Source: Epiperipatus broadwayi
Taxonomy: Eukaryota > Onychophora > Udeonychophora > Euonychophora > Peripatidae
DNA: 64,000 nucleotides
Direction of reading: 5' to 3'
Assembly: GCA_028023455.1 (NCBI GenBank)
Contig: JAQFVV010000050.1
Span: forward strand, 3,164,626 to 3,228,625
The translations under genes and the position numbers were made by a program. Positions 1 to 10,159 of the stretch are shown here, one piece after another (position 1 is the first letter of the stretch; each line of letters starts with the position of its first letter). Under the pieces are notes generated by a model, which worked only from the letters and a program-made list of their open reading frames with translations, made no database searches and was not told the origin of the DNA.

Positions 1-468
1 GAAGAAATGCTTTTAAAGAATCAGCATTAGATTTTACCATAACGAAAATTATTTTTTTTAATACATTATTTTTCTGGAACTTATTCATAACATATTGGCA
101 AAGGTAATTTACGTTTTTAAATCTTACTAAACTAATAATAAATTTAATAATAAACACTAATAAACGTTATTAATAACATACAAATGAAAATTTGATATTA
201 GAAATATTTTTATTCTAACAGATTAAAAATCTGTTTAAGTTAAATTGCGAATTACTAATTAAATAAATTGGAGAGAACACACACTAATCCAAATGTGAAT
301 ACATTAATAAAAAACAAGTTTCACAATTAAAAAAGTTCTTGATTAAATAAAAGTCTCTTGAACAGAAAAATTAAAGTCTCTATTGGGATCCTATTATACG
401 TATATTTTTATGAGTTGTTTGCAAAATGGTTTGTTGACAATTTAGTCACAATCATGAATAATAAAGTG
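1..468. other. AT-rich non-coding stretch
   Basis: No coding frame, repeat copy or RNA signal is visible. It lies downstream of the candidate minus-strand first exon, so it could be intron of that gene. Confidence 0.4.
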
Positions 469-612
469 TCATAGCTTACCGGTAAGTTTAGTGAAAAAGT
501 TGTAGCTTACTATGCATAGTTTTTTTTGGTTAGAATGAGCTCGGCCTTTAATTATTAGTTGATTTTGTAGTCTATTCCGAAGGCTAATCACAGAGGCTTT
601 TCTAGTATCCAT
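469..612 (-). CDS. Small ORF or first exon downstream of a TATA box
   Basis: A 47-codon frame on the minus strand starts MDTRKASVISLRNRLQNQ and stops at TGA (469-471). It is basic (many K and R) and has no domain I recognise. Two GTAAGC donor-like sites lie inside it, one just after codons for LCI and one near its end, so it may be a first coding exon and not a complete small protein. A third site, GTAAGA, lies just upstream of the ATG and would remove this start if used. The block upstream keeps many CpGs and has a TATA box about 145 bp away, which fits a real transcription start. It could also be the leader of an old LTR, though no second copy occurs in the window. Function unknown. Confidence 0.3.
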   Translation of the reverse strand: MDTRKASVISLRNRLQNQLIIKGRAHSNQKKLCIVSYNFFTKLTGKL

Positions 613-800
613 CTTCTTACCGATGTCAGCTAAAGCCTCGGTCTACTCCTGCATGAAGAATTATTTCATCGTGAAGTGGTCTTGGATTTAATAATCCAAA
701 ACCATCCAAAGGAAAAAACAGAAAAAACAGGATGTTCGTCGAACTGGTCTCTGCCTTTTTATACTAGAGGCCCAGTTTTCAGACTTCTGCGCCATCCTTT
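540..800 (-). promoter_or_regulatory. CpG-retaining candidate promoter with TATA box
   Basis: This block has about nine CpG dinucleotides in 260 bp, whereas the surrounding DNA is nearly CpG-free. On the minus strand TATAAAAAGGC occupies 763-753, which would place a start near 730-735, about 120 bp upstream of the ATG at 612. CpG retention suggests an unmethylated region. A divergent start serving the plus-strand exon at 5270 is possible but not shown. Confidence 0.4.
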
Positions 801-1153
801 TGTTTATCAAAAAATATACACTGATAATTAATCTGGTAATTCCTTATGAAATTTATGTTACAAAGTTCACTTTTTTTAGCAAATCTTTCGGCCATCTTTA
901 ATTAGCCAAAATATTTTTCTTTTAGCTTATCTTTTTACTTTTGAAATTCTTTTGTTCTCTCCAATTCTACTTTTATTTCTAATTACATAAAAAAAAAAAA
1001 TAAGAAAGAACAATTTAACTTTCACTGTACGATAAAAAAAAAAAAATTATACTCAAAAAAAAAATCTAAATTTACTTTTATTATTTTTTTTTAGCTTTTA
1101 CCAAATGCCAATATATCTGTACCATATATTAATAAATGGTACAATATACATAT

Positions 1154-1326
1154 AACTGAAATAATATTTTTAACGGTTTACAAACAATTACAAACAATCC
1201 TTAAATCCGCAGAAGTACTTTTGGTTAGAAAGTAACTGAAAGTACTTCTGCAGTAACTGAAAGTACTTCTATGGATTTAAGGATTGTTTGTAATTGTTTG
1301 TAAACCGTTAAAAATATAATTTCAAT
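1154..1326. repeat. Foldback/MITE-like inverted repeat
   Basis: Arms of about 55 bp are near-perfect reverse complements. The outer parts share ATTTTTAACGGTTTACAAAC, and the inner parts share ATCCTTAAATCC and its complement. The loop contains a short direct repeat with the core AGTACTTCT and AGTAACTGAA. No open frame. Likely a non-autonomous DNA element; the superfamily is not identifiable. Confidence 0.7.
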
Positions 1327-2030
1327 TATAATTACAATATTGTTTTTAATTAATGGATATTTTATTTATTTTACATATATAAATATATTACAATACAGAA
1401 CTATAATTTAAAACTTGTTATATAAGAATACGATGATGTGTGAATATAAATACTGATTCTTATTTTTATTCAGGTGATGAAGAAGGTTCCAAAAAAAAAA
1501 AAACAGTCTTATGAACGCTATATTTTCATAGTTCATACTTTATAATATTTTAGTTAAATAAATAAAAAATAGTTATGGTATTGAAAGAATCTCATTTATA
1601 ATATTATAAGATACAACTCTATAATATATTAACTGCACATTTGGTTGCATTAATTAATTTATTTAGATTTTATAGATGATATGGTAATTTTCTCAAATAT
1701 TGCTTATGATTTAGGAGATGTTATAAAACTTATGATATGGAGACAAGTGAATAGGAATAAGTAAGACCCACTGTGAATATTTTTAAGTGTTGTAGACTTA
1801 TAAATAAAAATTTTAAATAATCAATTTATAATAAAATTGAACCAGACAGCTAAATGTACATAAAAAAATTATTTAATACACCTAACCTGCTTTTATTCCT
1901 TATAGAAATCTTATCAAGATGTTTTTTTTTATAACCAATTATTCTACAGTAACTTTACTCAATTGACATTATTTACATTGTATTACAATAAATATAATTA
2001 TGATGTAAAATAAATAATGACCATTGGTTG
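1327..2030. other. AT-rich stretch, no gene seen
   Basis: A strong acceptor-like site (TTTTTATTCAG) occurs at 1461-1473, followed by a short lysine-rich frame that soon stops. No donor or homology supports an exon. Confidence 0.3.
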
Positions 2031-3870
2031 GAGTTGCTGTAGAGTAGTCAGACAGCACAGTAAACAGAATTTGAAGATGTCTGGAATAATACAAGAATGA
2101 GGCTATTATTTAAAGAAAATGGTAAGGACCATAGAAAGATAAACAATTTTAGACTGGTAATGATAAATATCAGTGTTCTATAAAATTTTTGTATATATGG
2201 TGGCTGAAATGGAGGCATAATGGATGGAAGAAAAGAATACAGTTGAAGAAATGCAAGGAGGTTTTACAATGAATAAGTATATAGGAGGTAATTTATTTGT
2301 AGTCACACAACTGATAGAAATGAGTAGGAATATAGGTAGGAAGTTATATATGGTCTTTATAGATATAGAAAGATAGTATAAATAGAAATAGATTATGGAT
2401 AAGTTTAGTAAATTTGGAAATGAATGGAGCTTTAGTGGATCTTATTAAGAGATTGTATGAAAATAATTATTATACTTACCAATTAGAAAATAAAAAATCA
2501 TTTAGAGATAAAAATGGGGTAGAACCAAGGCAAGGATGCTCTATGTCACCCATTTCAAATTTATTATATTTGAGAGAAATGGAAAGAACAATGGAAAGAC
2601 TATGGCAAGGGAGGATATACTTTATCAGGTATTTTATTTGCTGATGATATATTCCATGCAAATAAAGTAGGGAAGATATAGAAGTTATGCTGAAGACTTG
2701 TATAAGGAAGGAAAAGAGATGAGGATTAAATTTATTGAAGAAAAAAATCAAAAGTAATGATGATAAATGGTGGAGAAAAAGAAGAGAAAATTTTTTTATT
2801 GGAAAATATAAAGTTAAATATAGTGAATAGGGATAACTATCTGGGAATCATTTAAGTAATCAGAAGTGGATGAATGGGGAAAAAAATTGATAAATGAAGC
2901 AAAGAAAAAAAAGGGACTGATAAACAAATTAACAATGTTTACATATAATAAATATGATGCAGCAAGAATTGTATGGAAGAGAGTGGCAGTAGCAGGGCTA
3001 ACTTATGGTAATGCTGTGTTATGTGTTAGTAAAGAGATGTTCTTACAAAAAGTACAAAAAGAAGTAGGAATACATGCATTATATGCAGATGTGTGGATAA
3101 CAAAGGGGGCAATTCAAAGAAAAATGAGATGCAAAAATTAAAATAAAAATGTTTGGTAGATTGCATTTTATAAACCGTAACAGAATAGTCAAAATAGTAT
3201 TTAATTGGGTTATGAGTACATGGCAGGCAACAAGATGGGTGAGACAGGTAATATGATATGCAGAAGATTTGTATAGAGACTTTATGTCAGTATACTTGTA
3301 AAAAGATGGGATGATTGTGTTAGAAGGATTGTTGAGAGTTATAGTGGCAAAAAATGGGATAGAAGAATAGATGCATTAATAAAAGTAGATAGTTGAAAAG
3401 ATGAACTAGTATGAAGAATAAAAAGAGTTTAAATATATGTAGATGTAAATAGGATATTGGGTATGAGTAAATTTATGATAATAGAAAGGAAATGAAATTA
3501 CTGTTTAAAGCTCCAACAGGATCATTAACAAATGTAGGTGATTTAGTCTGCAAGTTATGTAAGGAAGACATCAAAAATATTAGACGTCTTCTAATTGAAT
3601 GTAAATGCTTGCTAGCATAAAGGGTACAAATAATGAGTTGTGGGAGAATAAATATAAACAAAATAATTATAGTGAAAGTGGGTTCTTGGTTTTTATGCTG
3701 TGTTTGGAGAAAGATAAGGTAGATCTAGATATAAAGGTCATAGAGTGGACAAAGATGATTAAGAAATGGGGTGGAGCAGAATATAGAAGAATGTGGGAAA
3801 AACAGGGTGGGAAATGGAAAGGGAAAGTAAAATGGCTAATGTGTTTCTCTAGGCATAACGTCTGAAAGAT
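2031..3870 (+). pseudogene. Non-LTR retrotransposon (LINE) reverse transcriptase remnant
   Basis: A decayed reverse transcriptase read in several frames. In order: a GGF block at about 2257, a VFIDIE motif at about 2352 (RT motif A), PRQGCSMSP at 2525-2551 (the RQG...SP block), LFADDI at 2634-2651 (the catalytic FADD), a thumb-like stretch around 2866-3140, and a terminal cysteine motif CKLC...LLIEC at about 3549-3605. In that motif the usual histidine reads arginine. At least six stops and frameshifts separate the blocks, so it cannot make an active enzyme. The tail (IKKWGGAEYRRMWEKQGGKW, 3755-3820) also looks like a LINE C-terminus. The endonuclease is missing, consistent with 5' truncation. 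The clade was not determined. Confidence 0.8.
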
Positions 3871-3879
3871 TCCTGACTT

Positions 3880-4905
3880 CGATAAAGAAGTAGTCATATC
3901 ACATCACATGTGATTTAATCCAAAAAAATCATCTTGTTAAGGTTCAAATAAGAGATAAAAGCTTAGTTAAGTGTATTAAATAAATTTTTTATTTACATTT
4001 AGTTGCCTATTTCAATTTTGGTTTCAACTGATTGTTTTAAATTGTATACAAAACAAAGCATTCAGGGGACACATTTTTTAACATTAAAATTTGATCATTT
4101 AGAACACGTATAAATAGCAAAGTTTTTTTTTTTTATGCACCTCTAAAAAAAAATAATTATTTAGTATTTATGAGATGAAAAAAAATAATTTAAATGTTAA
4201 CAACCGCATTAATGTTGTCTTTATTAATTATATCAACATTTACAGTTAGCATGCAGTGTAAAAATCATGTTCTGTTTGCACTCAGATCGACTATAAAAGT
4301 ATGTTTTTATAAACTTAATGATTTTTAAATGACATCTGCAATTAAAAATTGGTAGTTATTAAAAACTATATTCATGGCCTATATCTTTCAAATTAGACAC
4401 CAGTAACAATTCATAAAAATCAAAGCCTTCTCACATGTCTAAATTTGATATTTCAGAGTATGGCCAGAATTGATGGAGAAATATTTGAAAAATAAAATTT
4501 AAATATTAAAAATGACCAAAATAATGTTGATTGTCTTATTAAAAAAATAAAAATAAAAATTATGTAGTAATAATTATTAAATATTATTACTCAGTTTATT
4601 AATACCATAAAAATATAAATATTGAAATTAACCATAACGTTAAAATTTGGTGTAATGCTTTTATTGTAAAGAAAGGTGTACATACAGTGTATGTAATTAA
4701 AAAAAAACCTTTCATAAATATACTCTTCAGTTCTTATTTATGGATCTAAGACCAGATAATAATGTGTAGACAGGTATATGCAAACTGATAGTATGAAATG
4801 AAGTAGAAACGTGTATGTGAGGAAACATAATTTATTACTAGTGTCATTGTAAGCATTAAGGGTCTGGATATCTTTCTAAACCAAATGCCAATCTATATGC
4901 ATTGT
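3880..4905. other. AT-rich stretch, no gene seen
   Basis: Poly-A and poly-T tracts and simple AT sequence. No supported exon, repeat copy or RNA. Confidence 0.3.
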
Positions 4906-4908
4906 CTT

Positions 4909-4991
4909 GCATTGGTGGTCGAGAGGTCAGCGCAACTGCCTTTTACTTGCAGGCAGTTGCCCGGGTTGCGGGTTCGCGTCCCGGCTGATGC
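4909..4991 (+). repeat. tRNA-like sequence (SINE head or tRNA pseudogene)
   Basis: A GC- and CpG-rich 83-nt island. Its ends pair as a 7-bp acceptor stem (GCATTGG with CTGATGC, two wobbles). There is an A-box-like TGGTCGAGAGG and a B-box-like GGTTCGCGTCC, with C in place of the expected A. The middle forms a longer hairpin (AACTGCC / GGCAGTT) than a normal anticodon arm. No CCA or T-run terminator follows. A tRNA-derived SINE fragment or tRNA pseudogene is more likely than a working tRNA. Confidence 0.5.
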
Positions 4992-5269
4992 TATGACACT
5001 TAAAAAAAATCATAAATTGGTCCTTAAAGGATTATAAGAGATCTAAAAAATGCAATGAGATGAATAAAAACAAATTTTTTTGAGATGAAGATAAAAGTTG
5101 CTATTTATTGTTGAAGAAATTTTATTCAATGTTTTCTTTAAGTGAATTGATAATGGATAACAATGATGTAAATATAATTTTTACTTATGTTATTTACTTT
5201 TATGATAATTTATAAAAGTTTAATTGTTTTTTTTTTATATAATTTAAATTACTTATTTATTTTTATTAG

Positions 5270-5299
5270 ACAAACTGTTAAAAATGGCTGAAAAAGGGG
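5270..5299 (+). CDS. Candidate first coding exon (ATG exon)
   Basis: A strong acceptor (TTATTTATTTTTATTAG) and a strong donor (GGGG|GTAAGA) bound a 30-nt exon. The start ATG at 5284 is in good context (AAAAATGG) and gives MAEKG plus one extra base. Joined to the exon at 15368, which begins with GT, that base completes a glycine codon and the frame stays open for 24 more residues. This phase agreement is the main support. The 14 nt before the ATG would be 5'UTR, so a non-coding exon should exist upstream. The product is not recognised, and chance agreement (one in three for phase) cannot be excluded. Confidence 0.4.
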
Positions 5300-5399
5300 G
5301 TAAGACTATATTAATAAAATATATGCATAATGAGAGACTATAAATGAAACATTTTATATTTATTTATAAATATGTAATATTTGAATACAAGCATAATGT

Positions 5400-5650
5400 A
5401 TATTCTTATGCTTTATACGTAATTAGAGAGGATTTGGACACAACATTTCAAGCTCCAGTCATCCACTTCATCTTATACAACCTATACACATGACCACAAA
5501 GATGTGAAAATGATAAATGATCTCTGACATACCTATTTTGTGCTGAACCAGCACTCATGAACTGGTCCAGATCATCATCTCTCATACCAGTATATATAAT
5601 TAGAGCTTGATTTATACTAAGATAGCAAATCTTCAAACTTTAATGGAGTG
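5400..5650 (-). repeat. Decayed copy of HHR family 1
   Basis: Read on the minus strand, this matches the ribozyme part of the 474-bp tandem family: ACCAG, then TTCATGA where CTGATGA is expected, a perfect 5-bp stem II (GTGCT / AGCAC), then AAAA where GAAA is expected. The core is therefore inactive. Flanking sequence, including the ACACATGACC box at 5488 and the GATAGCAAATCTTC block near 5623, matches the family. Confidence 0.65.
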
Positions 5651-5877
5651 CCCTGGTTATATGTTATACTCTAATTACATATTTTATCTGTAAGCCTTTC
5701 CTGGTTCTTAAGCCAATAAACATTACATGACCACCACTTCTTATGCTTGTGTATAACTGTTGTTAAAACAGGCAAAAGTCACTATACATATTGTTACACA
5801 CAGCAAGCTAGGGTAATCAATGGATGCCAGAAAGCTTGTGCATAAAGTCCCCAATCTAGTTCCTACTCATCCAATAT

Positions 5878-5917
5878 CCCCAGACTAGTTTCTGGCTTGT
5901 GGCCTTCATCAGTGAGG
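5878..5917 (-). ncRNA. Type I hammerhead ribozyme, family 2 (left arm)
   Basis: In minus-strand order: TCCTCA, CTGATGA, AGGCCACAAGCCA, GAAAC, TAGTC, TGGGGA. Helix I is TCCTCA with TGGGGA (6 bp, one G-U). Stem II is GGC/GCC with an A-A mismatch beside the core. Helix III is one C-G pair capped by TA, and its CTAG palindrome could pair between two molecules. The cleavage triplet is GTC. All invariant core residues are present. Weak stem II makes activity uncertain. The outermost T of helix I (5918) lies just outside the span. Confidence 0.75.
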
Positions 5918-5963
5918 AGCCTTGGATCTGAGAGCACTGCACCTAGATCTTAGGATCCTAAGC

Positions 5964-6005
5964 TCCTCACTGATGAAGGCTGCAAGCCAGAAACTAGTCT
6001 GTGGA
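5964..6005 (+). ncRNA. Type I hammerhead ribozyme, family 2 (right arm)
   Basis: CTGATGA at 5970-5976, stem II GGC/GCC, GAAAC at 5990-5994, triplet GTC at 5997-5999. Helix I pairs TCCTCA (5964-5969) with TGTGGA (6000-6005) with one T-T mismatch. It faces the left-arm ribozyme. Confidence 0.7.
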
Positions 6006-6112
6006 TATTGGATGAGTAGGCACTAGATGGGGATTTTATGCACAAGCCTTCTATTGATTATTCTAGCATACTGTGTGTGGCAATACATATAGTGAGTTTT
6101 ACCTGTTTTTCC

Positions 6113-6350
6113 CCTGGTTCTTCATAGCACCTTGCACCACAAGAGTATATTGCTGTAATGAGGATTAAATCATGAAGAAAGAAATGTAAAATGTGTCCTA
6201 ATCCTGGTTCTCCATAGTATCTTCCATTATTATGAGTATATTTCTATAATGTCAGTTGGATCAAGAAGAAATGTGAGGCTCCATCTATATCTAATTATCA
6301 CATGATCACCATTCCGTATGCTGTATGGAGAGTTTTGCCTGTTTTTTTTT
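6113..6350. repeat. Degenerate tandem duplication beside copy A
   Basis: Two degenerate units, beginning CCTGGTTC at 6113 and 6203 (period about 90 bp), share GAGTATATT.CT.TAATG and AAGAAATGT blocks. A further stretch near 6295 (ATCACATGATCACCA) resembles the left end of family 2, so an older family 2 fragment may be mixed in. Confidence 0.45.
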
Positions 6351-8890
6351 ATCTAATTATATTTAATATTCTCTCATTTTTGGTAGCAACAAATGATAAA
6401 AATACTAATATACAAATTAATAATTTATTAGAAGTAAAACAAGTCAATATTTTTATCAACAAGTAAAATTATTAACATATTATTAAAAGATAAATCAAAT
6501 AACACATATTAAGGAATTAAATTAAACCTCATATTTTAATAAATCCACAACTGAAAAGGCAATTTGACTATTCCAGCTACAACATCAAAGTTAAAAGAAA
6601 TAAAGTAGCAAATGGTAAGCACTCTAGCAAAATATAAAACCAAATATCCCAAATTTCTATTATCTTTAGCTATTTTGTATTTATTGTTCCACCTGGTGAG
6701 AGTTTTTTAAAATGCCCTACTTTTTACTTTTATAAAGAAATATTTATTTTATACAAAAAGTCAATAAGTTGGGTATTATTTATTTTTAGTTTAATTTTAT
6801 AAGTGAATAATATTCTGATATATCATATTTGACCTTTTTAATATTTAAAAACTGATTTGTAAATAAGAACAATGTATCATAAACATCATCAACAATATTT
6901 ATGAAATCAGTGGTGCACAAGTCATGGGTCACATAGAAATTGTGGGGTTGTGATATTTTTAAGAAACTTTCTTACGTTTTGGATAATAATAAATTGTTGT
7001 TGTTTTTTTTTGGAAAAAAAAATTTTTTGTAAAATAGATAAAAGTCACATGAAAATAAATTGTTTTTGTATATATATATATATTTCAAAAATTTCATTTC
7101 AACTCGAATGTACTAATACTAAAATATTAAAAAATATATTTTTTTATTAATTAAAACTATTATCGTTTTATTATGAATCTCTTCACATATTCATATTTAT
7201 AATTTATGCATGATAAAACAAAGAATGTATTGTGTCAAATTTTCAGCAGAGGAAGAGGGTCACAATTGGAGTCACGTCCCAATTTTTATCTGAAGAAGGA
7301 GGTAACAAGTGTAAAAAGATTACACTCTACTGAGTATGATTATGATGAAGCCACAGTCCATGTTAAAGAATGATATTAGTATGGAGGAACAAATATAAAC
7401 AAAGAGTGGGGGCAGTGTTAAATCTTGAAGTAACATCAGTTATTCTAGTAATCTGGATTGTAACACCTTCATGAGATAATTAATGTCATTATAAAAAACT
7501 CATAATAAAAATTACTTTTTATTCACCATGGTTAAGAGTCTCAAAAATTTTATTATATAGTTTGAAATCTGATTTGCAGGAATTTATAATAATTAAATTA
7601 GGGTGATTTTTCTATGTTGGTATAATTTTCTCTTATTTTATGCTTCTATGATTCCTAGACATGTATAGATATTAAAGGGACATCATCTTACAATCTTGAC
7701 ATTTTATGTAAAAAAAAAATGTTTTTATTTTGTTTTAATCCATCTCTGCTCTTTTAACTTCGTGTATTTCTTAATACTCATGTTTGTTATATACAATTGG
7801 CACTGCACTCGAGTCATAAGATAAGATCTGCTTACCATCATCAAAAGATGTTACAGCATTTTTCTGTTGCATAAAACTGACTCACTATTATGTGCCTATA
7901 TCTATATTTGAAAATATCTCTCTAAGTGACTAATTACATAAATTTGGAACTGCTAATTTGAAACTGTTCGAATATTAATCTCCATAACTGTAAAAGCTGA
8001 TAAGTGTGTTCATTTTCCTCATTGTCTCAACCATCATCTCATATTGTTGCATTACATATATGTATAATTCATTCAGAATATGAATGAGATTAGACAATTT
8101 TGGTGATGAATTTTTTTATTATTATTTAATGCCAATTTAGGAGGGAAACACCTCCCTTTATAGCATTAGTTCATATAGAAATATTTCAACTTTTTGAAGC
8201 AAATTTTGGTTATGTTCTAAGTTTAAATCTAAGTTCATTGGCATGGTTGGTTACTGCTGTAACCAGCTAGGCTAAGAAGTCCTGTATATCCAAGAATCAT
8301 TTTCTGTGTATTTGAGTCAGCTGTTCAGAACATGGCTTTTAGCTTGACTTGAAGTCTAGGATTCAAAGTTGGTTATATTTATGCATCTCGAATCCACAGA
8401 CTTCATTGTGGCACTCAATTTAATAATATTAAAAACACATTAAAAGTTATAAACCCAATTATTAAGTTATATTGATTTGATACATCTTAGTCTCTGTATA
8501 TTTTAAGGACCTCCTTTTAGACTCATTTTACCTTTTGGCTAGATATGTTAATACCATGAACATTACATGATTATATCATATGCTTTTATCAACTGTTGTA
8601 TTCATGTTACTGTAGCTTTACTTCTATAACATTTGAATAATCAATGGATACCATATGGTATAGTACTATAAAATCGCCATATCCAAAATGATTTATGACT
8701 TTTGTCATTTGGTGTTATATCCATCTCACTATGCAAATGAATTAGACTGGGATTAAATTAGCAGGGTTTATTTTAAATTTCAGATTATTTTGAATAGAAC
8801 AAAGAAGTAAAAAGCGGTTTTTAGATGCATAAGTGGATTAGATCCAGTTTTGAACGTAATATGTATTAATGAAGGGAATTATTGAAGTCC
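6350..8890. other. Gene-poor AT-rich stretch
   Basis: No supported gene. A segment at 6910-7300 has GGGTCAC-rich ends in opposite orientation and may be an old DNA-transposon remnant. A 55-nt exon-like piece at 7247-7301 has decent splice borders but the wrong phase for the gene proposed here. Confidence 0.3.
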
Positions 8891-9016
8891 ATTTATTAAT
8901 TAGACTTATAATATATAGGGTATATGAGCACAGAGTTTCACACGACCCACCACTTTCCACACTATCTCATAACACTGATACACTTGAACACATATATGTT
9001 GAAAAAATAAATAATC

Positions 9017-9060
9017 ACCAATATAAGTATTTCATGCTAAACCAGCAATCATCAGTTGGT
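9017..9060 (-). ncRNA. Hammerhead ribozyme, family 1 unit 1
   Basis: CTGATGA at 9055-9049, stem II TGCT/AGCA with a T-T mismatch beside the core, GAAA at 9033-9030, helix III and triplet TACTTATA (ATA triplet), helix I ACCAA with TTGGT. Predicted cut between 9022 and 9021. Confidence 0.7.
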
Positions 9061-9488
9061 CCAGATTACCATCTCTACACATATATGCTACAAGTGCTCA
9101 GATATATATTAAGATAGCAAATTCTCCTACTTTAATGGACAGGCTTCAATCTACTCCACACTCCAACTCCTCAACCGTCCATCCAATTGAAAATCTGATA
9201 ATGGAACGCTCAAAGGCCACCCTGAGGCCGAGATTATTGTCACACCCATGTTGACCTAAAGTCAATCTGACCCCTCATGTACAGGACATAATCCATTAAA
9301 TACATATACAAGGGATAGGCAGACATCTCTAATATGTAATAGCTGAAATACACAGGCTTATATATACCTGCGTCTATATATGTAATAGACAGGGTATGAG
9401 CACAGACTTTCACATGACCCACCACTCTCCACACTATCTCATAACACCGATACACCTGAACACACATATGTTGAAAAGATAAATAATC

Positions 9489-9532
9489 ACCAATATACAT
9501 ATTTCATGCTAAACCAGCAATCATCAGTTGGT
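9489..9532 (-). ncRNA. Hammerhead ribozyme, family 1 unit 2
   Basis: Same layout as unit 1: CTGATGA at 9527-9521, stem II TGCT/AGCA, GAAA at 9505-9502, TATGTATA as helix III and triplet, helix I ACCAA with TTGGT. Predicted cut between 9494 and 9493, which is 472 nt from the unit 1 cut. Confidence 0.75.
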
Positions 9533-9962
9533 CCAGATTACCATCTCTACACATATATGCTACAAGTGCTCAGATATATATATTAAGATAGCAAATTCTC
9601 CTACTTTAATGGACAGGCTTCAATCTACTCCACACTCCAACTCCTCAACCGTCCATCCAATTGAAAATCTGATAATGGAACGCTCAAAGGCCACCCTGAG
9701 GCCGAGATTATTGTCACACCCATATTGACCTAAAGTCAATCTGACCCCTCATGTACAGGACATAATCCATTAAATACATATACAAGGGATAGGCAGACAT
9801 CTCTAATATGTAATAGCTGAAATACACAGGCTTATATATACCTGCGTCTATATATGTAATAGACAGGGTATGAGCACAGACTTTCACATGACCCACCACT
9901 CTCCACACTATCTCATAACACCGATACACCTGAACACACATATGTTGAAAAGATAAATAATC

Positions 9963-10006
9963 ACCAATATACGTATTTCTTGCTAACCCAGCAATCATCA
10001 GTTGGT
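9963..10006 (-). ncRNA. Hammerhead ribozyme, family 1 unit 3 (best copy)
   Basis: CTGATGA at 10001-9995. Stem II is a perfect 5-bp helix TTGCT/AGCAA with loop GGGTT. GAAA is at 9979-9976. Helix III and triplet are TACGTA plus TA, where TACGTA is a perfect palindrome that could pair between two molecules. Helix I is ACCAA with TTGGT. Every conserved core residue is present. Predicted cut between 9968 and 9967, which is 474 nt from unit 2. Confidence 0.85.
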
Positions 10007-10073
10007 CCAGATTACCATCTTTACACATATATGCTATAAGTGCTCAGATATATATTAAGATAGCCAATCTTCA

Positions 10074-10155
10074 TAGTGTGGTGGAGAGTGATGGGTCATG
10101 TGAAAGTCTGTGCTCATATACCCTATATATTACATATATAGACACCGGTATATAA
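10074..10155 (+). repeat. Inverted partial copy of the family 1 unit
   Basis: AGTGTGGTGGAGAGTG, GGGTCATGTGAAAGTCTG and the following TATA-rich sequence are the reverse complement of unit positions around 9380-9440. The tandem therefore ends in a short inverted piece, like the inverted dimers of family 2. Confidence 0.75.
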
Positions 10156-10159
10156 TAAG

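Larger units (their letters stand above)
5710..6112. mobile_element. HHR family 2 inverted dimer, copy A
   Basis: Two units of one sequence face each other as a foldback of about 400 bp. The left unit (to about 5935) reads on the minus strand, and the shorter right unit (from about 5945) on the plus strand. Each has a hammerhead core near the centre. The shared downstream sequence includes GGATATTGGATGAGTAGG. The insert is bounded by the 10-bp direct repeat CCTGGTTCTT (5700-5709 and 6113-6122), a probable target-site duplication. No protein is encoded. A full unit plus a truncated inverted unit is typical of PLE-mobilised sequences. Confidence 0.75.
8900..10063 (-). mobile_element. Retrozyme-like tandem repeat with hammerhead ribozymes (family 1)
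   Basis: About 2.4 direct copies of a unit with period 472/474 bp. The same block (CAGACTTTCA or its variant) recurs at 8931, 9403 and 9877. Each unit contains one hammerhead core on the minus strand, so a transcript would be cut into unit-length RNAs of 472 and 474 nt. The tandem units are nearly identical; the partial first unit is more diverged. Frames of 86-104 codons run through the units on the minus strand, but they cross the ribozyme, end in repeat sequence and show no known motif, so I treat them as accidental. Metazoan retrozymes are non-autonomous tandem repeats with type I hammerheads and short helix III. The unit here is somewhat longer than I would expect. Confidence 0.8.

Noticed and set aside
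1474-1513. Acceptor followed by GDEEGSKKKKTVL and stop, as a terminal exon
   Set aside because: Rests on a poly-A run and one splice site; no partner exon in phase.
7247-7301. 55-nt exon with TTTTCAG and GTAACA borders
   Set aside because: Including it would break the frame of the 5270/15368 model, and the surrounding GGGTCAC sequence looks like a decayed DNA transposon.
9240-10028. Open frames of 86 and 104 codons in the tandem repeat (minus strand)
   Set aside because: They are copies of the same sequence, run through the ribozyme core and show no protein motif; best explained by repeat structure.
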